From: Okapia johnstoni
Taxonomy: Eukaryota; Chordata; Mammalia; Artiodactyla; Giraffidae
Length of the DNA stretch: 64,000 nt
Direction: 5' to 3'
Assembly: GCA_024291935.2 (NCBI GenBank)
Contig: CM044315.1
Span: 72,460,385-72,524,384, forward strand
How positions within the stretch are numbered: the first letter of the stretch is position 1; each line of letters begins with the position of its first letter. Below are positions 46,861 through 58,612 of this stretch, one piece after another. A program made the translations under genes and the position numbers. The notes under the pieces were generated by a model that saw nothing but the letters and a program-made list of their open reading frames with translations, had not been told where the DNA came from and did no database searches.

Positions 46861-46899
46861 ATGCTTTTGGGCAGCAGAACCTATTAGTAACTCATCTTT

Positions 46900-47395
46900 T
46901 TACTTTTCACTTATACCACCCTTCCTTATGTTTTCAACATAGCAGCAAGAATGATTCTGTTAAAATTATTCAGATTGTGTTACTGCTATTCAGAATGTTT
47001 CAGTGGTTTTCAATATATTAGAGTAAAAGCTAGTGTCCTTGCTGTGACCTTGTGATTTTCGACACCCCCTCCCTGCTTCTCTGCTCTCATTTATCTACTT
47101 CTTATCCTTTTTCTCTGTTCCAACAGCATGATTTCCTTGCAGTTCCTCAAATGTGAAGGCAAGAGGTCACTTAATATCTTTCATATTTGCTTTTTTTTTT
47201 TTTTGCCTGGAACACTCTTCTTCCAGATGGCCACATGGCTAGCTGTCTTAACCTCCTTCACCTTCTCAGTGAGCCTTTTGCTGGGTTGCTTATCTAAGAT
47301 TTAAAACCCTTACCTCTACTTCTGGCACCCCTTATTCCTTGTACCATTTTAAGTTTTCTCCAATGTTCTTATTATCATCTGTCATATTTAAAGTT
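46900..47395 (+). mobile_element. L2 LINE 3' region, diverged
   Basis: AGAGTAAAAGCTAGTGTCCT, TGCCTGGAACACTCTTCTTC, TTCACCTTCTCAGTGAGCC. Confidence 0.62.
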
Positions 47396-47399
47396 TCTC

Positions 47400-47765
47400 T
47401 CATTTACCTTTTTATGTTTTGAGATACAATTCATACGCCATAACATTTGCCATTTAAAAATATACAATTTAGTGTATTTTAAAATTGTGTAGACGTTACC
47501 AGTGTCTAAATCTTGAATATTTTCACCACCTCTAAAAGAAACTCCATACCCGTTAGCAGTCACTACTTATTATCCTGCCCTCCTAGGTACTGCCAACCAC
47601 TAATTTAGTTTCTGTCTCTGTAGATTGCCTCGTTTATATGAACGAAATCATGAAGCCTGTGGCCTTTTGTGTTTGACTTCTTTCACTTAGTATATTTTAA
47701 GATTCATCCATGTTATAGTAGGTACTGGGATATTATTCTTTTTCCTTGCTAAGTAATACTCCAGT
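47400..47765 (-). mobile_element. old antisense L1 fragment
   Basis: TTTGAGATACAATTCATACG, GAAACTCCATACCCGTTAGC, TTTCACTTAGTATATTTTAA. Confidence 0.7.
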
Positions 47766-48407
47766 TGTGCCCTTCTTATGGTAGGAGACACATCACCTCC
47801 AGAGACACACTGTTTTTATTCAGAAAATTAATGCTATCAAAAGAACCGACTTTCAGGGTTCTTGTAGATGGCATGTAGAGTGGCTTTTGAGGGCAGCGGG
47901 GAGAGGTTTATTGATTATCTATGAGTATTTACTTTTAAAAGTGATATTAGATTTGTCCAAGTCAATTTATTTAACACACTATTATTGTCATCTCTGGTCT
48001 AGGCATTGTATTAAAATCTGAAGGTACAAAAGTGAATAAAACCTGGTCATTAGCATCAAGGAATTCGTTATCTACTGTAACATGTAGATAAATGAGTACA
48101 AATTACATTACTGTGAAAATGTGAGATAATAGAGAGTGCTCTGAGAATATAAATATCAAACTGTCTTCTGAAACAGGTGATGCTTAAGCTGAATTTTGCA
48201 GGACAGGTAAACAGTACTAGTTGAAGTGGGATGGGCCTTGATAGTAGAGGAAACAGAACATGAAAGCATTGATCCTTGGAGCCGCAGTGATCCATTGTTA
48301 CACATTTGTTATGAATGAAGTGAAAAGTGTTAGGGCAGGATATATGGTTGGAGATAATAGACTACTTAGCTCTTTTTTAAAAAATTTAAAATATTTTATT
48401 TTCCATT

Positions 48408-48566
48408 TTAAAGTCTTTATTGAATTTGTTACAGTATTGCTTCTGTTTTATGTTTTGGCTTTTTGGCCATGAGGCATGTGGGATCTTAGTTCCCCAATCA
48501 GGGATTGAACCCACACCCTGCATGGAAGGTGAAGTCTTAACCACTGGACCATCAGGGGAGCCCCAG
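48408..48566 (-). mobile_element. CHR-type SINE, short form
   Basis: TTTGGCTTTTTGGCCATGAG, GGGATTGAACCCACACC, head ACCATCAGGGGAGCCCC. Confidence 0.82.
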
Positions 48567-49453
48567 CTCTGTTTTTGAGATCTTGGCTTAAAATCTCAGA
48601 GAAGCCTTCCCTGAAAGTTTATCTCCTTCTCAGTTACTTGTTTTTTTTCCTTTATAGCATTTTTACAGCTTGGAATTATTGTATTTAAACTGTTGACTGC
48701 CTGCAAGAGGACAAGTACTGTGTGTTGTATGTTAGAGAATTTAAAACTTTATTCTGAACTTTATGAGAGCCCATTAGGAATAATAAGCATGAGAGTTACA
48801 TGATTCAATTTGTATTTTAAAAAATCACACTGGTAGAGCATGCATTATTGCATGTTGGAACCTACTATATTCCAGGTATATATTGATAGGTGCTGGAAAT
48901 GCATGGATTGAAAGCACATAGTCTGTGCCTTAAAGAGATTACAATCTAGCTAGGAGAAACAAAGAAAAAATATTGATGTGGTTGAAATATCTATTGAGTT
49001 CAGTGAAAGCAAAGAGGAAGGACCCTCATAGATTTGTGAATTTGTGGTCTGGTTCTTTTAGCTCCTACTTTGTAGTGATAAAGTCACTGAAGTGACTTTA
49101 GTTCAGTGAGTCACCTTTGGGATTTAAAGTAGCTTTATATCATATTTACTTTGGAGATTCTACAAGGTAGCATGTTATGTTAGCCTTATATAGTGAGTCT
49201 TAGTCATAGTTGTCTTTTTTGATATAGGTAGGTCAGAAGAAGATAGGTATTTGACCCATGAAGAAGTTTTTGTGTGTGAATTTTGATATCACGTACATCT
49301 TTTACTTAACATTTTATGTAGGTATACCAATTTGCACTACCAAGGAAAAATATTTTTTCTGTATGTGTATACATTGAATGTCTGTTTTTCATTAAAAAAT
49401 TTTTAATTTACCAGTTCTGTTGATGGTAACTAAGTGATTGCTTCCTTTTCTAG
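48567..49453. other. end of intron 2, nothing identified
   Basis: AT-rich; ends in the exon 3 acceptor at 49451-49453. Confidence 0.55.
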
Positions 49454-49617
49454 GTAAAATGAAGAGTGATGAATCTAATAAAGAAAATTCTTCAGAGATG
49501 GACTATTTAGAAAATGCCACTGTGATAGATGAATCTACATTGACACCTGAGCAGAGGCTAGGCTTGAAACAAGCAGAAGAACGCTTAGAAAGAGATCACA
49601 TCTTTCGACTTGAAAAA
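49454..49617 (+). CDS. TUT4: TUT4 coding exon 3, residues 263-317
   Basis: The acceptor CTTCCTTTTCTAG ends at 49453. The first two bases complete a serine codon, and the frame then reads KMKSDESNKENSSEMDYLEN and continues through TPEQRLGLKQAEERLERDH to FRLEK. This acidic-to-helical stretch directly precedes the zinc finger in TUT4. The segment AEERLERDHIFRLEK is probably a helix. The exon is 164 nt (not a multiple of three), so skipping it would frameshift the message. The donor is poor: AAA then GTATAC, lacking both the exonic final G and G at +5. Without splicing the frame stays open for 60 more codons to a stop ending at 49800. Confidence 0.95.
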
Positions 49618-49820
49618 GTATACTATATTGTTTTAGTTATTTGGAGGAAAATGCATGTTCAACCAAGTACAGCTCTTTTTATTTTTCTTACAGTATTCCT
49701 TAGGCAGAGATATCTCTCATTTTCCCTTCCTTCCCTCTTTCTTTTCTTCCTTTCTCCTTCTCTCTTGCTCAATTTGTTCAGCAAATCCTTTCATCTGTGA
49801 GTCTTGACTTCATTCTTTCA

Positions 49821-50104
49821 TCCCAGGGCTTGACAAACTACGGCCTATCACCTTGTTTTTGTTTTCTAAAATTGTGGTAAAATACCTCATGTTTTTATAA
49901 ATAGTTTTATTGGAACACAGCCATGTCATCCTTATTATCTATGGCTGCTTTCTTGCTCCTATGGCAGCGTTGAGTTTTGAATACTTGCTGCAGAGTATTT
50001 GGATCATTAAGCATAAAATAACTACTCTTTACCAAAAGCATAAAGTATTTACTGAAATATTACTTTGTCCCTTTTCAAAAAGTGTGCTGACCCCTGATTT
50101 ACTC
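49821..50104 (-). mobile_element. non-autonomous hAT element
   Basis: Ends look like inverted repeats: CAGGGCTTGACAAACTACGG at left and GTGTGCTGACCCCTG at right. The interior reads TTTATTGGAACACAGCCATG and ATCTATGGCTGCTTTCTTGC, a known mammalian MER consensus in reverse. About 200 bp after exon 3. Confidence 0.7.
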
Positions 50105-50505
50105 ATTTATCAAATAGATATGGAGAGCTTGTTACATTCTAGATACTGTGCTAAACACTGGGGATATATTAGTAAATATGGCACAGTTTCTGCCCATTCG
50201 AAGTTAAGTCTGTTTGGAGTGCCAAATAAAATAGCAAATACTACAGGATATACTAAACTTTCTCCTTTCCCCCTAGGTTTTCTCTTTCTCTTTTCTCCCA
50301 TATTTACTGAGTATCTTCTATGTATTAGAAACTGTTCTAGCCATCAGTATCTTGTTCCTAAGTACTTATTAATTTCCTGACCTAGAAATACACATTCCCA
50401 GCCTTAACAACAAAAGCACTGCTAGATGTTGAAGGAAAGAACCATAAATCATTTTGTTCTTAAATAGATACTTGGGATATTTGTGAGTATGCATACAGGG
50501 AAATA

Positions 50506-51387
50506 CTAGGTTGGTGCAAAAGTAAGTACGGTTTTAGACCCTGAATTTTAAATCATTATAACTAGGCTCAGACACATCTTTATTAATCAAAATAGGAATC
50601 ATTATAATCAACACATTTTTGCCAATGAGAAATAAGTTTGTTTATTCCTGTAGCATAAAAATCCATGCTTGATTCAACGAACTCTTGGAAAACATTTTCT
50701 GCATCCTGTGGAAGCATTTTCCCTGTAATGGTTTCTCCAGGATTCAGAACACTGTAGTGGATCAGACTGGTAGCAGACCACCAGTGACTACGACTTTTTT
50801 TGGTGCAAGTTTGACTTTAGGAAGTGCTTTAGAGCTTCTTCTCAGTCCAACCACTGAGCTGGTCGTTGCTAGTTGTGTAAAATCCACTTTTCATCACGTT
50901 TTCTTTCATCACTCATCAACTTCTGTAGTTATAAGAGGATCAGCTTTGACGATCCTCTCAGTTGATCATTGTCACCTTCTGATGGCCAGCCATTGTGCTC
51001 CTCATCTTCAAGGCTCCTATTTCCTTTACAAAACTTCTCGAGCCACCACTGCACTAAACATTCATTAGCAGCTCCTGGCCAAATGCGTTGTTGATGTTGT
51101 GAGTTGTCTCTGATGCTTTATAACTCATTTTTTTTTTTTTTTTTTTTTATAACTCATTTTTAACTCGAATAAGAAAATCACTCGAATTTGCTTTTTGTCT
51201 AACATCGTTTCCATAGTCTAAAATACATATAAAATAAACAGCTGGTAATAATTCATTAGCAAAAAACATAAAGCAAGAAATTGGCATTCAAATGATGTAT
51301 AACATAACATTTATTTAAGAATGTATTCCAATATCAAATGGCAAATTTCAACAATGCAGACTTGCAATTACTTTTGCACCAACCTAA
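50506..51387 (-). mobile_element. mariner element, 882 bp, with decayed transposase
   Basis: Ends CTAGGTTGGTGCAAAAGTAA and the matching ...TTTTGCACCAACCTAA, flanked by TA on both sides (50504-50505, 51388-51389). This is the TIR type of mammalian mariner (Hsmar1/MADE1-like). On the minus strand, remnants of the transposase are legible in order: a helix-turn-helix block (WLEKFCKGN near 51030-51060) then a catalytic-domain block (LIHYSVLNPGETITGK near 50715-50765). Frames are broken by stops. A poly-T run (51126-51148) lies within. Confidence 0.9.
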
Positions 51388-51389
51388 TA

Positions 51390-52235
51390 TAATAGGTCAT
51401 CATCCCTGATAAATAAGGAAGGAAAAAAAGAAATGGTATGATTTTGTATAACTTAGAAAAAAGGTCATATCTAAATTGAAGAAGGCAATCCTGAGTCATT
51501 AGTAGAACTTATGACAAAGTAGTTATCCTGTGAAAGTAGGAAGGAATATCAAAGAGTATATAAAAATAGGAAAGAGTTTGGCTTATATAGTTTCACACAA
51601 CCCTAGTTAGAAGGAAGTCTCTTTTTCAATTTGCTGTTTACATAGTTCTGTCTTTCCTTTCACTTTCTTTTTCCTAAGTCTGGAATTAGTCTGGATCTGT
51701 GCATTATCAGGGTAAATATTGAATACTTGTGTGCCATGATCTGGTGATAAAAAGTTAGAATTGGGGCATACATGGCTTCATTATACTGCTTTTCTAGGGT
51801 TTCTTTTAGAGAAAGACATGTAAGCAAATAATAATAGTAGTAACAATATTTGAAAAATGGGATCCCAACTTGAGTTGGGGTATAGAGGCATAAATTTGGG
51901 AATGCTTTATGAGAAAGGGACATTGGAACTGAGTTTGCAGAAATGGCTAGGAGTTGAGTAGGTGGGTTGGAGAATGGTGGTGTAGGTCAGTTGTATGACA
52001 TGTATAAAGGAAAGGTGAAATGTGTTTTCAAGAAATATAAGCAGGGGACTAGATGTGAAAATGTATAGTATATGAAGCAGGAAAAGTCACTTGTTGGGAA
52101 AAGGAAGAAGTTGGGGTAGAATGGATATTTGATAGTAGTAGGAAAGAAGGGCCTGAGGTGAAAGAAATCTTGAAAGCATGTCAAATATATTGTTGTTGAA
52201 TTTAAATAGTGATGATGTAAAATCAGAGTGTTAGT
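51390..52235. other. intron 3, nothing identified
   Basis: Unique AT-rich DNA. Confidence 0.5.
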
Positions 52236-52371
52236 ACCAGCATGCTGCTAAGTCGCTTCAGTTGTGTCCGACTCTGTGCGACCCCATAGACGGCAGCCCA
52301 CCAGGCTCCGCTGTCCCTGGGATTCTCCAGGCAAGAACACTGGAGTGGGTTGCCATTTCCTTCTCCAGCAT
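52236..52371 (-). mobile_element. Bov-A SINE unit
   Basis: TGCTGCTAAGTCGCTTCAGT through GGGTTGCCATTTCCTTCTCC. High identity to the family consensus, so young. Confidence 0.92.
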
Positions 52372-52611
52372 AGATGTCTATAAAGTCTTCTTTTTCTGAC
52401 ACCTTTTTGATTTTCATGCCCTCCAAAACCTCTTGTTTTCAATCCATTATATTCTTAAACTTTTCTTTACCAGTTTTAAATACTCATTAAGAATATTCTT
52501 ACCAGCTTCCTTTTGATTGCATCAGGTATTTGGTTCACAGTTTATCTAATCGAAGGGTAAAGACATAGACTTTTTAACCTGTAGCAAAGAAGGAATAAAC
52601 CCAAACTGTTA

Positions 52612-52797
52612 GATCGGGGTCCCCAGCCTCCGAGATCTAATACCTGATGATCTGAGGTGAAGCTGATGCAATAGTAATAGAAATAAAGTGAACAATATAT
52701 GTAATGTGCTTGAATCATCCCCAAACCATCCCACCCCATCTGTGGAAAACTTATCTTCCATGAAACCCATCGCTGGTGCCAGAAAGGTTGGGAATCA
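52612..52797. mobile_element. non-autonomous hAT element
   Basis: Ends ATCGGGGTCCCCAGCCTCC and CAGAAAGGTTGGGAATC are inverted. The interior includes CTGATGATCTGAGGTGAAGC and GAATCATCCCCAAACCATCC. Confidence 0.7.
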
Positions 52798-52825
52798 ATG
52801 TAGATCAAAAGAGTAAATTTCCCCA

Positions 52826-53036
52826 TGTATGCATGCATGCTCAGTCGTGTCCAACTCTTTGTGACCCCATGGACTGTAGCCCACCAGACTCCTCTGTCCA
52901 TGGAATTTTCCAGGCAAGAATACTAGAGTGAGTTGCCTTTTCTTACTCCAGGGGAATCTTCCCCACTTAGGGATCAAATCCAGTCTCTTGTGTCTCCTAC
53001 ACTGGCAGGTGAATTCTTTATGACTGTGCCACCTGA
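52826..53036 (-). mobile_element. Bov-tA SINE
   Basis: GCATGCTCAGTCGTGTCCAA through TTCTTTATGACTGTGCCACC. Confidence 0.88.
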
Positions 53037-53090
53037 TAGTAAGTGCTAAATATTGACTAGGAAATACTTAGACTCTCCATGCCCAGGAAT

Positions 53091-54060
53091 CCTTTTTTTT
53101 TTTAATTTAAAATTACTGCTTTTATTTTTTTCAGTTTTATTGAGAAGTAATTGATATACATTGACTGTATAAATTTAAGGTATATAGCATGATGATTCGA
53201 TTTACATGGATTGAAATAATTACCACAGTAGGTTTAGCTAACATCTCATATAGATGCAATAAAAAGAAAAGAAAAAAGTAATAAATATTCTTTGATGAGA
53301 ACTTTTAGGATTTACTCTCAGCAACTTTCTTATACATTCTAACAGCAGTGCTCATTATATTCCTGGCGCTTATTTGTCGTATAACTGGAAGTTGGTACTT
53401 CTTATCCACACTTCTCCAATATTCCCGTCTTCTCCCCTCCGCCTCTGGTAATCAGAAGTCTGATCTCTTTTTCTTTGAGGGATTTTAAAAAAATGATTCC
53501 ATATGAAAGTGAGATCATAGAGTATTAATCTTTCTCTGTCTCACTTATTTTACTTAGCATAATGCCTTCAAGGTCCATCCATGTTGTTGCAAATGGTAGG
53601 ATTTTTTTTTATGGCTGATTTGATTCCTGGGCTGGAAAGAGCCGCTGGAGAAGGGATAGGCTACTCACTCCAGTATTCTTGGGCTTCCCTTGTGTTTTAG
53701 CTGGTGAAGAATCCACTTGCAATGCGGGAGACCTGGGTTCCATCCCTGCGTTGGGAAGATCCCCTGAAGAAGGGAAAGGCAGCCCACTCCAGTATTACAG
53801 CCTGGAGAATTCCATGAACTGTATAGTCCATGGGATCGTAAACAATCAGACATGACTGAGCGACTTTCACTTTCATTTTCTTTGCTTCTTAATAGAGGCA
53901 TTTATTGCTATGAACTTTCCTCTTAGAGCTACTCTTGCTGTATCCCACAGGTTCTCGTATGTTGTTTTTCCAGTTTTGTCTCAAGAAACTTTTATTTCCC
54001 TTTAATTTTTTGTTTGACCCATTGGTTGTTCAGGACACAAATCTTTATTCTAGCTGGTCT
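53091..54060 (-). mobile_element. antisense L1 opened by a SINE
   Basis: Poly-T start, TTTTATTGAGAAGTAATTGA, TGAGAACTTTTAGGATTTAC, then after the SINE reverse ORF2 (CTCTTGCTGTATCCCACAGG). Confidence 0.78.
53621..53882 (+). mobile_element. Bov-tA SINE, rearranged
   Basis: Starts with a partial body (GATTCCTGGGCTGGAAAGAG ... CACTCCAGTATTCTTG), then a second full SINE from GGGCTTCCCTTGTGTTTTAG to GAGCGACTTTCACTTTC. Two partial copies in tandem. Confidence 0.82.
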
Positions 54061-54274
54061 ACGTAAACTTACCAGTGTGTTTGTTAATGGTAAAATAAAA
54101 TATTATACTATAATAAAGACATTTTTAAACATTATAAGTATTTTTCATGTGTCCCTTCTGTGAAACTAGAAGCTTCATGATGATGAGGACGTTTTTGTCT
54201 TACTTACTGTTATGCTTAATACAGTACCTTGCATATAGTAGTTGGATAGTAATTAGATATAGTTTGCTTCCTGG

Positions 54275-54530
54275 TTAAATAAGTGGGTTTTGGAGTCACT
54301 GGGTCTTAGTTCTGCCACTTACTGATTAAGTAAGTGGTTAGAATTGGGAAATTATTTAACTTCTTTAAACCAGTTAACATTGGTAAGTTATTTAGCTTTA
54401 AACCTCAGTTTATCATTAAAATGGAGTTGATAGAAATTTGCTTATTGGGCTGTGACAATTAGATAGTAGAGGTAAAGTTCTTGGTGCAGTGCCTGGTGTA
54501 TGCTAAGTACTAAATAAAGATTAGCTACTT
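54275..54530 (+). mobile_element. MIR SINE
   Basis: TTTTGGAGTCACTGGGTCTT, TTCTGCCACTTACTGATTAA, ACCTCAGTTTATCATTAAAA, GTGCAGTGCCTGGTGTATGC. Confidence 0.78.
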
Positions 54531-54984
54531 GTAGAAATGAGTTATTTTACCAAGTAGGGCAGTTTTTATTATTTCATTTTTACGGACATAGAAGCAGGTT
54601 TAAGTGTTAGAAATTTATCCAAGATTAGTTGAGATGTCGTTTCAGGCCTTTTGTCTCCCCATTCAGTGTTATACCAAGCTTTTCTTACTAAAAGATTCCA
54701 GACATATCCTTGTCTGCTCACATTTTACATTTGAAAAAGTTGTCTGATAAGTGGGCATGTGATTTCCTTAGTGACGTCATCAGTATTCATGGCTTTAGGT
54801 ATTTTGTATTTATGCTTTCAACTTCTCAGTCCAGCCCTTCTTGCCACTTCCACAATTCACCTTGAACCAAGTCAGTGTCATCTGGATTATTGTGATGTGC
54901 TTATAATGGCAATAAGTTCTTTTTGTTTCTTTTCTTGATAAAGAAGGCAAGTGATCCCTGTAAAATTAGATTAGATCTTGTAAT

Positions 54985-55445
54985 TCTCTGCTCAGAAGTC
55001 TTCAGTACCTTCCCCTCACACTTAGAATAAAACTTAGAGTCCTTCTAAGGGGCCTTGTGATCTGACTTCTATTACCTCCCTCTTCAGTCATAGTAGCTTT
55101 TTCTTTTTGCAGTTTCTCAAACAAATTAAGCACATTCTTGCCTCAGGGTCTTAGCATGCACATTTCTTTTCACTTTAAATGTCTTCATACATCCATACAA
55201 CTCAGTCCTTCACTTCCTTTAAGTCATTTTTATCAGTAAATGATGATTCTATTTTTAAAAAGAAGATACCTCCCTTAAATTCCTATTTTTTTATTTGTGC
55301 ATTTAATTATTTATTACCTGTCTTTCTATCCTAGAATGTAAATTTATGAGGACAAGAATTTTAATCTATTTTGTTTACATTATTATCTTCAGCTCCTAGA
55401 GAATATTTGACATGCAGTATGTGCTCAGAAAATATTTGGTGAATT
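54985..55445 (+). mobile_element. L2 LINE 3' region
   Basis: AATAAAACTTAGAGTCCTTC, GGGGCCTTGTGATCTGAC and TTTATGAGGACAAGAATTTT match the L2 order. Confidence 0.7.
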
Positions 55446-55559
55446 AAGAAGTAGTTATGGTTGGAAACTAAGAGAAGTCTCTGTGAGGGCTTAATTCATT
55501 CCCCAATAAGGACAGATTTGAAATAATTTTAAAGTAAAGAAATGACTAGATTGAACTGA

Positions 55560-55695
55560 TTTTTCTTACTTGCTTATTGCCTTGGGTAAATTTCTTAATT
55601 CTAGGGATGTAGTTGCTTTGCCAGTAAAATGAGGAATTCCTCATAGGGATATTGTAAGGTTAATAATGGATACTCTATAAGTGAAAGCTATGTTT
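55560..55695 (+). mobile_element. MIR SINE fragment
   Basis: GCCTTGGGTAAATTTCTTAA and AGTAAAATGAGGAATTCCTC. Confidence 0.6.
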
Positions 55696-55999
55696 ATTTT
55701 TGATCTGTGGCAGGACTGTTGCTAAATTTGGGGCAGGTTTCCTATTTAAAGGAAATTGTGTTATATTCTGAAGTAAGAGAATCTTTTTGTCAGGAGTTGC
55801 AGCCTATTGAAGGTCAGTATGAGGTAAAAATTAAGCATTGCTGCAATTTCAGTGTAAGGAACTAGAAACAATGTTTTAAAATTCAACATAGATTCATTGT
55901 GTTTTGGTAATTTTTTATTGTATCATCTTAGGGTCTTTGGATTTCATCTTGGCTTTGGATTCAGATGTACATGAAATTAAATTCAGTGTCTACCTTGTA

Positions 56000-56162
56000 A
56001 TACTGTTGTATTCTTGTGAAAGTTACAAACTCTGTGAGCTTTTTTCCCCCAGGTGTATAAAATGAAGATAATAACAATGTAATAGGGTTATTAGGGGAGT
56101 TAAAATGATAAATTTTATGTCAAACATCAAGCATAGTGCCTAGCATATAACAGGCACTTTGA
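56000..56162 (+). mobile_element. MIR SINE fragment
   Basis: AAAATGAAGATAATAACAAT and AGTGCCTAGCATATAACAGG. Confidence 0.68.
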
Positions 56163-56363
56163 AATTTTTAACTTTTTATTATTTCAAGAATGCTTGTATA
56201 AAGTATGATTTAAGTATTGTGACTGCTACTTTCCATCTGTCGTAATTGTTTTTCCTTTCAGAGTAGTTACCTCAAGAGGTTATCCATTTATTCCCATGTG
56301 ATTGTAATTTATTAGTGTTTTCACAACTCATCTTTTGGAGTTGTCTTCTGTATTTATAGTACT

Positions 56364-56577
56364 TGTTGTTTGTTTAGTCACTAAGTTGTGTTCGACTCTT
56401 TTGCGACCCCATGGACTGAAGCCTGCAAGGCTCCTTTGTCCATGGGATTTCCTAGGCAAGAATACTGGAGTGGGTTGCTATTTCCTTCCCCAGGGGATCT
56501 TCCTGATTCAGGAATCGAACCTGCATCTCCTGCACTGGCAGGCAGATTCTTTACCACTGAGCCACCAGGGAAGCCCC
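56364..56577 (-). mobile_element. Bov-tA SINE
   Basis: TTGTTTAGTCACTAAGTTGT through ACCACTGAGCCACCAGGGAA, about 410 bp before exon 4. Confidence 0.9.
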
Positions 56578-56985
56578 ATATTTGTAGATTCTTTTGAAAT
56601 CCCCAATTTGAGAGTAGATTTTATTTTTTATAGGAATCAAAAAGACTGAAATTTTGAAACCAATTTTTGGCAGTGTTGGAATAACACTAAATAATAATAC
56701 TGCCTTTCTTATCTTATGATGAATTCTAAAGACTATATTAGATGAATATCAGACATATTTAGGACTATCATGATATTGTTTGAAATTAGTATATTATCTC
56801 CTATGATGACTACTTTAAAAAGGACACCTATCTCTTGGGTGTATGAGTATTGAATTGTTTATTAAAAAGTATTACTTCACTGCTTATTTTTGCCTCATAT
56901 ATTTACATAGTTGTATTAACATATATAGTAAAAAATTTTACTGTTTCTGTTTTCTGAAAAAATGTGTTTTTAACTTTTTTTTTAG

Positions 56986-57102
56986 CGCTCACCGGAATAT
57001 ACCAATTGCCGATATCTATGCAAACTTTGCTTAATTCACATTGAAAACATCCAGGGAGCTCATAAACATATAAAAGAGAAACGACATAAGAAAAACATTT
57101 TG
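56986..57102 (+). CDS. TUT4: TUT4 coding exon 4, residues 318-356, C2H2 zinc finger
   Basis: The acceptor is a run of T ending in TTTAG (56985). The exon is 117 nt, phase 0 at both ends, and opens with RSPEYTNCRYLCKLC. It carries one C2H2 finger of the matrin/U1 type: C329-x2-C332, then H345-x5-H351, followed by a basic tail (KRHKKN). In TUT4 the N-terminal finger belongs to the LIN28/pre-let-7 interaction module (established for the family), separate from the catalytic domain. The donor is TTG then GTAAGC at 57103. The next exon is beyond 64000. All zinc ligands are intact, so this looks functional. Confidence 0.95.
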
Positions 57103-58290
57103 GTAAGCCTTTTTAGAAAATATTTTATTTATTTATTGAATGATAAAACTGTATGAAATATTTCTATTAATGAAACTAAAAACCAAGTGTTTGTCCATTC
57201 TTAACAGTAGTAACTGATATGATAGTGTTGAAAGCTGTGATTACCCTCCTTCTGTTAGATGGTCAGGAGGGGAACCTTCTCAGTGACTAGTTTGCTCATC
57301 CTCAAGTATGTTGTGATTCCTAAGCTTAAACGTCAGGTACAGTCAGGCCAACTGATTTTTATTGAGTTCTTATGTGTTAGGTCTATGGGGTGGTGAATAA
57401 GATAGTCATGGTTCTTGCCCTCAAGAGTTTCTTAAGTATTGGTGAAAGCATACAATGAATAAGGATTTAAATATTATGAGTTTCATTAAAGGGGGAATTG
57501 TGATACTAAGGAAGTGTACAAAGCATTTTACTTAATGTAGAGGAGGGATGATTTCTTTAAGAAAATGACATTTGAGTTGCTGAACCTTGAAGTAGGGGTT
57601 TAAAAGGTAGAAAGCTAAGTGGCATAGAGGGGTGAGATGAGAGCATTTTACACAAAAAAGCAGCATGAATAAAGGTCTCTAAAGTATGAAAGGATATGAC
57701 ATATGATGAACTGAAAGAGTCTAGTGTGACTGGAGCAAGAGATCTAGGGGAAAAATGGTATGAGATGAAGCTGGAGAAGTCTAGATCACGCAGGGCCTGA
57801 TAAGGTTTAGACTTTGGGGATTCATATGTGATCAGTTATTAGAGTGTTTTCTTTTTGAAATTCATTAGTATGTTAGCTATTTAATTTTTTTCTTGTCAAA
57901 ATTGTAATATTCATTCTGTATAGCTTCTTACTTATCTCTAAGATATCCTTTCTGAAAAATACTCTTTTACTTGACCTTTCCAGCAAGTCTGTGATACAGA
58001 TACTTTCTTCGTGTTCCCATAGTGACTTGATCAGAAAACCTTATACTTATGTACTGTAAATATCTGTGCTTCTCTCCTCTTGCAGACTTCAGTATGTAAA
58101 TGTTTTCAAGGGCAGATTTAACTTCTTATTTATTTATTTTTCTTCATTCTTAAGTACAGTATCTGACGCATAGTTGATCAGTACATTTCTATTGGAAGAA
58201 AAATGCATTAAAAAAATTCAACAACTTAGAAGAAAAATAAGTCACTCAGATTTTATCAGCTTTATTTATGTGTTGGAAGAACTAATATTA
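57103..58290. other. TUT4 intron 4 start; old repeat only
   Basis: 57340-57850 resembles the ancient repeat seen at 46340 (TTTATTGAGTTCTTATGTG, AAGAAAATGACATTTGAG). No exon-like frame. Confidence 0.5.
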
Positions 58291-58377
58291 TTAAATTTCT
58301 TGCTAAACTGATCTATAGACTCAGCCCAATCCTGAGCAAAATCCTGAATTGAAAGCCTGATTCTAAAATTCATCTGG

Positions 58378-58612
58378 AATATACACTGCTATATTTAAAA
58401 TAGATAAGCAACAAGGACCTGCTTTATAGCACAGGGAACTATATTCAGTATCTTATAATAACTTATAATGGAAAAGAATCTGAAAAAGAATATATCTGTA
58501 TGTACTTACATATGTATGTATGTATAACTGAATCACTTTGTTGTAACCCGAAATGCTGCAAATCAACTATACTTCAGTAAAGAAAACTACAAAAGAAGGA
58601 AGAGAAAAGCTG
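58378..58612 (+). mobile_element. ruminant L1 3'UTR insertion
   Basis: AAGGACCTGCTTTATAGCAC through AATCAACTATACTTCAGTAA, 235 bp. 12-bp duplication AAATTCATCTGG at 58366-58377 and 58613-58624. Confidence 0.88.

Noticed and set aside
49910..50380. 156-codon frame after TUT4 exon 3
   Set aside because: Runs across a hAT MITE and old repeat, no protein similarity recognised.
50685..51068. 127-codon + strand frame
   Set aside because: Lies inside the mariner on the strand opposite to the transposase; a mirror frame.
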